From Polynucleobacter duraquae (GTDB lineage: Bacteria > Pseudomonadota > Gammaproteobacteria > Burkholderiales > Burkholderiaceae): DNA of 64,000 nt. How positions within the stretch are numbered: position 1 is the first letter of the stretch; each line of letters opens with the position of its first letter. Where the stretch lies: contig NZ_CP007501.1 in assembly GCF_000973625.1 (NCBI RefSeq), positions 992,001 through 1,056,000 of the forward strand, read 5' to 3'. Both the position numbers and the translations under genes were made by a program. Positions 59,683-64,000 of the stretch are shown here, in pieces. The notes below the pieces were generated by a model that was given only the letters and a program-made list of their open reading frames with translations, made no database searches and was not told the origin of the DNA.

Positions 59683-60393
59683 TTAGACTTTCAGCTTAAA
59701 TGGCGTGAAATCAGTATGAATATCGTAGTAATCCTGATTTTCCTTACGCTTGAGAAAACCAATCACCCAATAGGTTAAAGGGGTTGCTAGAACCTCCCAG
59801 GCAGTCTTAAGGACATATTGAGATGCCGCAACAGCCAAGACCTCATTTATAGGCCACAGACCGTAAAAAGCCAGCATATAGAACAGTGAAGAGTCGACTA
59901 ATTCTCCGCAGGCGGTAGAGCCAATAGTGCGCATCCAAAGATGGCGCCCTTGGGTGAGGATCTTCATTTTGGCCAGGGTATAGCTATTTACGAAACTACC
60001 ACAACAAAAAGCAATCATGGAGGCAAGTGCTATCCGCCAAGAATTACCAAATACCGTCTCCATGCCCTGCTGGTAGTTAGCCATGTAAGAGCCTGGGGCG
60101 ACAGGCAAAGCAATCACTAGTTGGGCCATGATGGCAGCAAAGGCAAGTGCTGCAAAACCCGCCCAAACTGCACGGCGATCATAAGCGTAGCCATAAACCT
60201 CAGTCAAGATGTCGCCAAAGAAATAGGCGATCGGGAAAAAGAGGATTCCAGCGCCGAAGGTGACGTTGCCAAAATAAGGCAAATCTAATGTGGCAGCCTT
60301 ACCGGCACCAATAAAATTGGAGCACAGCAGAACCACCACAAAGGCAGCCAATATCAGGTCGTAATATCGATGGTGACGTCTAGGTGCGTCCAT
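59683..60393 (-). CDS. Queuosine precursor transporter (YhhQ/QPTR family)
   Basis: A 236-residue membrane protein of the YhhQ/DUF165 family, which imports preQ0/preQ1 for tRNA queuosine. I chose ATG 60393; upstream codons in frame to 60435 are unconserved. About six hydrophobic segments are visible, with FIGAGKAATL and YFFGDILTEVYGYA near the N-terminus. The family signature GELVDSSLFYMLAFYG is at residue 170. It is divergent from gcdH. Confidence 0.9.
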   Translation of the reverse strand: MDAPRRHHRYYDLILAAFVVVLLCSNFIGAGKAATLDLPYFGNVTFGAGILFFPIAYFFGDILTEVYGYAYDRRAVWAGFAALAFAAIMAQLVIALPVAPGSYMANYQQGMETVFGNSWRIALASMIAFCCGSFVNSYTLAKMKILTQGRHLWMRTIGSTACGELVDSSLFYMLAFYGLWPINEVLAVAASQYVLKTAWEVLATPLTYWVIGFLKRKENQDYYDIHTDFTPFKLKV

Positions 60394-60492
60394 ATGTCTA
60401 GAAAAATGGATAATAGGATAAAAGCATATCCGCATTCTTGAAAATTGACAGAGCGCTGATTAAACCACCCCCCTATAGGATCATTAAGAACC

Positions 60493-61671
60493 ATGAGCAA
60501 AGCTAGTTTTAATTGGGCCGACCCCCTTCTCCTTGATACACAACTGACAGAGGATGAGCGCATGGTGCGTGATGCTGCTGCTGAATATGCACAAGGTCGC
60601 TTAATGCCACGTATTCATGATGCCTATCGCAATGAAACTACTGATCCCGCCATCTTTCGCGAAATGGGCGAATTAGGACTACTGGGCATCACCATTCCCG
60701 AGCAGTACGGTGGCGCAAATCTCAATTACGTTTCTTATGGACTGATTGCCCGTGAAATTGAGCGCGTCGATTCAGGCTACCGCTCCATGATGAGCGTGCA
60801 GTCTTCCTTAGTCATGGTGCCGATTAATGAATTCGGTAGCGAAGCACAAAAGCAAAAATACTTGCCTAAGTTAGCCACCGGTGAATGGATTGGCTGCTTT
60901 GGTTTAACTGAACCCAACTATGGCTCTGATGCGGGCGGCATGATCACTAGAGCCAAAAAAGTTCCCGCCGGTTTCTCATTGACTGGCTCTAAGATGTGGA
61001 TCTCGAATTCCCCCATCGCTGATGTATTTGTTGTCTGGGCTAAAAATGATGAGGGCTTGATTAGAGGCTTCATTCTAGAAAAAGGCATGAAGGGTTTATC
61101 GGCACCTAAGATCAGCGGCAAGATGGGTCTACGCGCCTCCATTACCGGTGAAATCGTGATGGATGAGGTCTTTGTTCCAGCCGAAAATGAATTCCCAGAA
61201 ATTACCGGCCTCAAGGGCCCATTTACCTGCTTAAACTCAGCTAGGTATGGCATTGCTTGGGGCACGCTCGGAGCTGCTGAGTGGTGCTGGTACGCAGCGC
61301 GTCAATACACTATGGATCGCAAGCAATTTGATCGCCCCCTCGCAGCAAATCAGTTGGTGCAAAAGAAGCTGGCCGATATGCAAACCGAAATTACCTTAGC
61401 GCTACAAGGCTGCCTACGTTTAGGTCGCATGAAAGATGAAGGCATTGCCGCACCAGAAATCACCTCCATCATGAAGCGTAATTCTTGCGGTAAATCTTTA
61501 GATGTTGCTCGTTTAGCCAGAGACATGCACGGTGGTAACGGCATCTCTGATGAGTATGGCGTAGTGCGCCATATGCTCAATCTAGAGGTGGTCAATACTT
61601 ACGAAGGTACGCATGATATTCACGCCCTCATCTTGGGTCGTGCACAAACTGGAATACAGGCTTTTAGTTAA
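60493..61671 (+). CDS. gcdH: Glutaryl-CoA dehydrogenase GcdH (acyl-CoA dehydrogenase family)
   Basis: FAD enzyme oxidising and decarboxylating glutaryl-CoA to crotonyl-CoA in lysine, tryptophan or aromatic degradation. It has 392 residues. The family signature is [16 protein letters not shown], and the C-terminal catalytic base motif is [19 protein letters not shown] with the Glu. The arrangement and length match GcdH more than short-chain acyl-CoA dehydrogenases, but the substrate cannot be proven. Its end overlaps mnmH by four bases in a convergent layout. Confidence 0.9.
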   Translation: MSKASFNWADPLLLDTQLTEDERMVRDAAAEYAQGRLMPRIHDAYRNETTDPAIFREMGELGLLGITIPEQYGGANLNYVSYGLIAREIERVDSGYRSMMSVQSSLVMVPINEFGSEAQKQKYLPKLATGEWIGCFGLTEPNYGSDAGGMITRAKKVPAGFSLTGSKMWISNSPIADVFVVWAKNDEGLIRGFILEKGMKGLSAPKISGKMGLRASITGEIVMDEVFVPAENEFPEITGLKGPFTCLNSARYGIAWGTLGAAEWCWYAARQYTMDRKQFDRPLAANQLVQKKLADMQTEITLALQGCLRLGRMKDEGIAAPEITSIMKRNSCGKSLDVARLARDMHGGNGISDEYGVVRHMLNLEVVNTYEGTHDIHALILGRAQTGIQAFS

Positions 61672-62741
61672 AGTCCAAGCTTGGTGATGAGGTCTTTTGC
61701 TGTTTTTGCAAAGGCTTCATCGCTGTCATTCTCAAGCTGCACAAAATGCTCTTCGCGATAGCTCGGAAAGTTACGAACAATTGAGGATTGGTAAGATGGG
61801 TCGTAATGCATCACCAATAACTCTTCTACCAAACTCTCAAAATCTCTCGCATCGATGGCCGCATGCCATTTGCTGATTTGCTCCTTGCCGTACCGAGATG
61901 TCAGCAAGCTCAGCTTTTCTTTAAAGCTTTCGGGGTTAGATAAGAAATGCTCATACTCTCGTAGCAACCAAGATACTCGCGTATGAGTGCTAGAACGAAG
62001 CTCAATACATTGCCCACCCCGAATGCGTTCCATCAGGGGATCCGGAATATGCACACCCCCTACCTTTTTACTTTCTGACTCAACAAATACTATCTTGGAT
62101 GGATCTAAAGAATTCAATGCATTCCATAGATTGGTCTCAAAGCCTTTTTGTGAAGGCTGCTCTATATTGGGCTCATTACCCAGTACTGATCCACGGTGAA
62201 TAGCCAAACTTTCTAAATCTAATATCTGTTGCCCAAGTAAACCAATTTCTTGGAGAATGCGTGTCTTACCGCTTCCGGTCATGCCAGCAATCACCTGAAA
62301 AGAAAAATCTTTAGCAGCTTGGTCGAGATCATTAATCACAACACGTCGAAATCCTTGATAACCACTTTGTAATTGCAGAGCTTTCCAACCAATACGATTG
62401 AGGATATGAGTAAAGGCACCACTTCGTTCGCCACCACGCCAACAATAAATTAAAGGGCGCCACTCTCGTGGAAAATCAATCAGGGAGTTTTCTAAATGAT
62501 TGGCAATATTGCGAGAGACATAAGCAGCGCCGAGTTTCTTAGCAACAAATGGCGATGCTTGCTTGTACAGCGTTCCAATCTCAATACGCTCTTCATTGCT
62601 CAGGACCGGAAGATTGATTGCGCCAGGGATATGATCTAAGTCAAACTCCGCTGGTGTCCTTACGTCAATAATGGCATCAAACTCAGGCAAAGAGGATGCC
62701 AGCATTTCAATACTGAGAATATGCGAGTTACTAGGTTGCAA
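61668..62741 (-). CDS. mnmH: tRNA 2-selenouridine synthase MnmH (SelU)
   Basis: Converts 2-thiouridine at tRNA wobble position to 2-selenouridine via a geranylated intermediate. It has 357 residues with an N-terminal rhodanese domain containing Cys in [14 protein letters not shown], then a P-loop domain ([12 protein letters not shown]). The selenium donor needs SelD, not seen in this window. In cells lacking SelD the enzyme may only geranylate. It forms a short block with the thioesterase gene upstream (9 bases). Confidence 0.93.
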   Translation of the reverse strand: MQPSNSHILSIEMLASSLPEFDAIIDVRTPAEFDLDHIPGAINLPVLSNEERIEIGTLYKQASPFVAKKLGAAYVSRNIANHLENSLIDFPREWRPLIYCWRGGERSGAFTHILNRIGWKALQLQSGYQGFRRVVINDLDQAAKDFSFQVIAGMTGSGKTRILQEIGLLGQQILDLESLAIHRGSVLGNEPNIEQPSQKGFETNLWNALNSLDPSKIVFVESESKKVGGVHIPDPLMERIRGGQCIELRSSTHTRVSWLLREYEHFLSNPESFKEKLSLLTSRYGKEQISKWHAAIDARDFESLVEELLVMHYDPSYQSSIVRNFPSYREEHFVQLENDSDEAFAKTAKDLITKLGL

Positions 62742-62750
62742 AAAGATATC

Positions 62751-63170
62751 CTATTGCAGCTTAGAAAGTACGTGATCGGGCCAAGGTAAGGATTTACCCG
62801 ACTTCAGATCGACCCACACCATAGTAGCGCCGCCAACAGCAGCCATCGTATCTGGCTCAGTAGTTAAAGCCATCGTAGTGAAAACATCCAAGCTTGAGCG
62901 CCCAATATTACCAATATAGGTTTTTAGAATGAGTTCACCTGGATAAGTGAGTTGTTGATGGAAGTTACAAAATCCATTCATCATCAACATAGATTCGTCA
63001 CCAGGAGCAACGCTATATCCGAGGGATGTAATCCACTCTACCCTAGCCTGCTCCATATACCGAAAATACACTGTGTTATTAACATGTCCATATGCGTCCA
63101 TGTCACCCCAACGAATCGGCATACACATCTCATGCACAAACTTTTTTTGTTCAGGAATCTCAATGCGCAT
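62751..63170 (-). CDS. Acyl-CoA thioesterase (4HBT/YbgC family)
   Basis: A 139-residue hotdog thioesterase. The catalytic region is IRWGDMDAYGHVNNTVYFRY (Asp of the 4HBT family) and later FCNFHQQLTYPGEL. Its substrate is unknown. It lies 9 bases upstream of mnmH and 28 bases downstream of a TIGR01244-type gene; all are on the minus strand and may be one transcript. Confidence 0.88.
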   Translation of the reverse strand: MRIEIPEQKKFVHEMCMPIRWGDMDAYGHVNNTVYFRYMEQARVEWITSLGYSVAPGDESMLMMNGFCNFHQQLTYPGELILKTYIGNIGRSSLDVFTTMALTTEPDTMAAVGGATMVWVDLKSGKSLPWPDHVLSKLQ

Positions 63171-63198
63171 GAATGCTTACTGAATAATCAATGAAGTA

Positions 63199-63543
63199 TC
63201 AGCGAACTTGTAGAGCCATGTGATACAAATTGGTAGAGCGAGCACCAGAACGACAAAAGGCCAAAATTGGGCCCGGCATGGTCTTTAGTAAGCGTGCCAT
63301 CTCAACTACTTGATCCGGCGTAAATGCACCGGGAATTACGGGCAAGAAGGCGTAGTTCAAACCCAAGGCTTCAGCTTGAGCCTGAATTTCTGCATTAGTG
63401 GGTTGGCTAGGACCACCCTCAAAATCTGGGCGATTATTAATAACACTTTTGTAGCCTTGTTTGACAATTTCAGCTAAGTGGCTTGGGTCAATTTGACCCA
63501 GGGTACCGAAATGATCAGTATGGCAAGCAATGGGAAGGCTCAT
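63199..63543 (-). CDS. TIGR01244-family phosphatase/sulfurtransferase-like protein
   Basis: A 114-residue protein of the DUF442/TIGR01244 family with a Cys-phosphatase-like P-loop: CRSGARSTN, where Cys and Arg are placed as in CX5R. An upstream segment NNRPDFEGGPSQPT is also conserved in the family. Family members are found near sulfide/thiosulfate genes and often fused to a metallo-beta-lactamase. Here a YeeE/YedE gene is immediately upstream, supporting a sulfur role. Confidence 0.88.
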   Translation of the reverse strand: MSLPIACHTDHFGTLGQIDPSHLAEIVKQGYKSVINNRPDFEGGPSQPTNAEIQAQAEALGLNYAFLPVIPGAFTPDQVVEMARLLKTMPGPILAFCRSGARSTNLYHMALQVR

Positions 63544-63601
63544 CTAAACCTCAAAAAATAATAAGAATTTAAAAACTAATAACTTAGATTCTAAATCAGA
63601 C

Positions 63602-64000
63602 TTACTTTTTGTGACCCGTAAAGAAGCGATTGCAGATCGCCATACCAGCTAACATTGCCAATATAAAGACGAGAGCCTTAAGGTGACCAGCCCCGAGACC
63701 AACAATTGCCGGGCCCGGACAGAAACCAGCGATACCCCAACCCGCACCAAAAATAAGGCTGCCAATGATCAGGGGCTTCGAAATATCTCTACGAGTGGGA
63801 ATATGTAGTGCACCACCAAAAAAAGCTTCGGAGCGCTTGGAGGCCAAATAAAAACCAGCGAGGCCTACCAGGATTGCGCCGCCCATCACAAAGATTAGAG
63901 ACGGATCCCAGTTACCAGCTAGATCAAGAAAATTCAGAATCTTTTTCGGGTTGCTCATGCCGGAAATGATCAGACCAATTCCGAACAACACACCAATTAA
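63602..64000 (-). CDS. YeeE/YedE-family (DUF6691) transport protein, 5' end outside window
   Basis: A membrane protein of the YeeE/YedE thiosulfate-permease family; only about 133 C-terminal residues are present, and the frame stays open to the window edge. The GTG at 63991 is an internal Val, not a likely start. Hydrophobic segments and the family phrases LIISGMSNPKKILNFLDLAG and AGFCPGPAIVGLG are clear. It is next to a TIGR01244 gene, which fits a sulfur-handling pair. Confidence 0.88.
   Translation of the reverse strand, partial: LIGVLFGIGLIISGMSNPKKILNFLDLAGNWDPSLIFVMGGAILVGLAGFYLASKRSEAFFGGALHIPTRRDISKPLIIGSLIFGAGWGIAGFCPGPAIVGLGAGHLKALVFILAMLAGMAICNRFFTGHKK

Noticed and set aside
60445..60479. 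TTGACA followed by TATAGG before gcdH as a promoter
   Set aside because: The spacer is 23 bases, too long for a sigma-70 promoter.

Overview
The window looks like a chromosomal segment from a betaproteobacterium of the Burkholderiaceae, most likely Polynucleobacter or a close relative. This is inferred from the gene order (rluD-pgeF-phaC-phaB-phaR; tig-clpP-clpX-tRNA/lon; pyrG-kdsA-eno-ftsB), the moderate GC content, the very short intergenic spacers and the protein sequence style. No database search was possible. The segment is dense core genome: about 61 protein genes and five tRNA genes. I see no insertion sequence, prophage, CRISPR array, rRNA or toxin-antitoxin module.

Layout. 1-7019 carries the end of rluD, pgeF, and polyhydroxybutyrate genes (phaC, phaB, phaR, then rimO, then a thiolase). 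7016-11481 (minus) holds serB and mfd. 11505-12792 holds ispD-ispF of the MEP isoprenoid pathway, followed by tRNA-Leu. 13018-19011 is the protein-quality block tig, clpP, clpX, lon, followed by tRNA-Val and a PpiD-like periplasmic chaperone. 20779-22135 has a divergent SGNH esterase and an ABC ATPase. 22157-26972 has purL and a SpeE-fold protein, facing acnB across a strong bidirectional terminator. 30018-34220 is pyrG-kdsA-eno-ftsB. 34238-37081 has hslO, gltX and a tRNA-Ala/Glu/Asp cluster. 37138-38593 has two exported proteins. 38713-43955 is a LysR-controlled glyoxylate (glycerate pathway) operon, gcl-hyi-glxR, with an esterase. 43965-48897 includes a DUF3108 protein, a small potassium-channel-like protein, an ankyrin protein and the tatD-holB-tmk-mltG minus-strand run to 49946. 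49996-57967 is a run of mostly plus-strand housekeeping and stress genes (ygfZ, NRDE, selO, msrB, yciB, bolA, parvulin, gloA and others). 57973-64000 has an ABC-F ATPase, a queuosine-precursor transporter, gcdH, mnmH, a thioesterase, a TIGR01244 protein and a truncated YeeE/YedE permease gene.

How it works together. The PHB block makes acetoacetyl-CoA (thiolase), reduces it (PhaB) and polymerises it (PhaC), with PhaR as the likely repressor. The gcl-hyi-glxR operon condenses glyoxylate to tartronate semialdehyde and reduces it to glycerate; a perfect inverted repeat at the divergent LysR/gcl promoter is its probable switch. Tig, ClpXP and Lon handle folding and proteolysis.

The most unusual items are regulatory or structural rather than a new gene system: a PpiD homologue that appears to have lost its parvulin domain, a long hairpin and a PhaR-like site ahead of phaR, a terminator embedded in the serB coding region, a 14-bp palindrome at the acnB promoter, and an exported protein built of two tandem related modules. 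I found no convincing undescribed multi-gene system.
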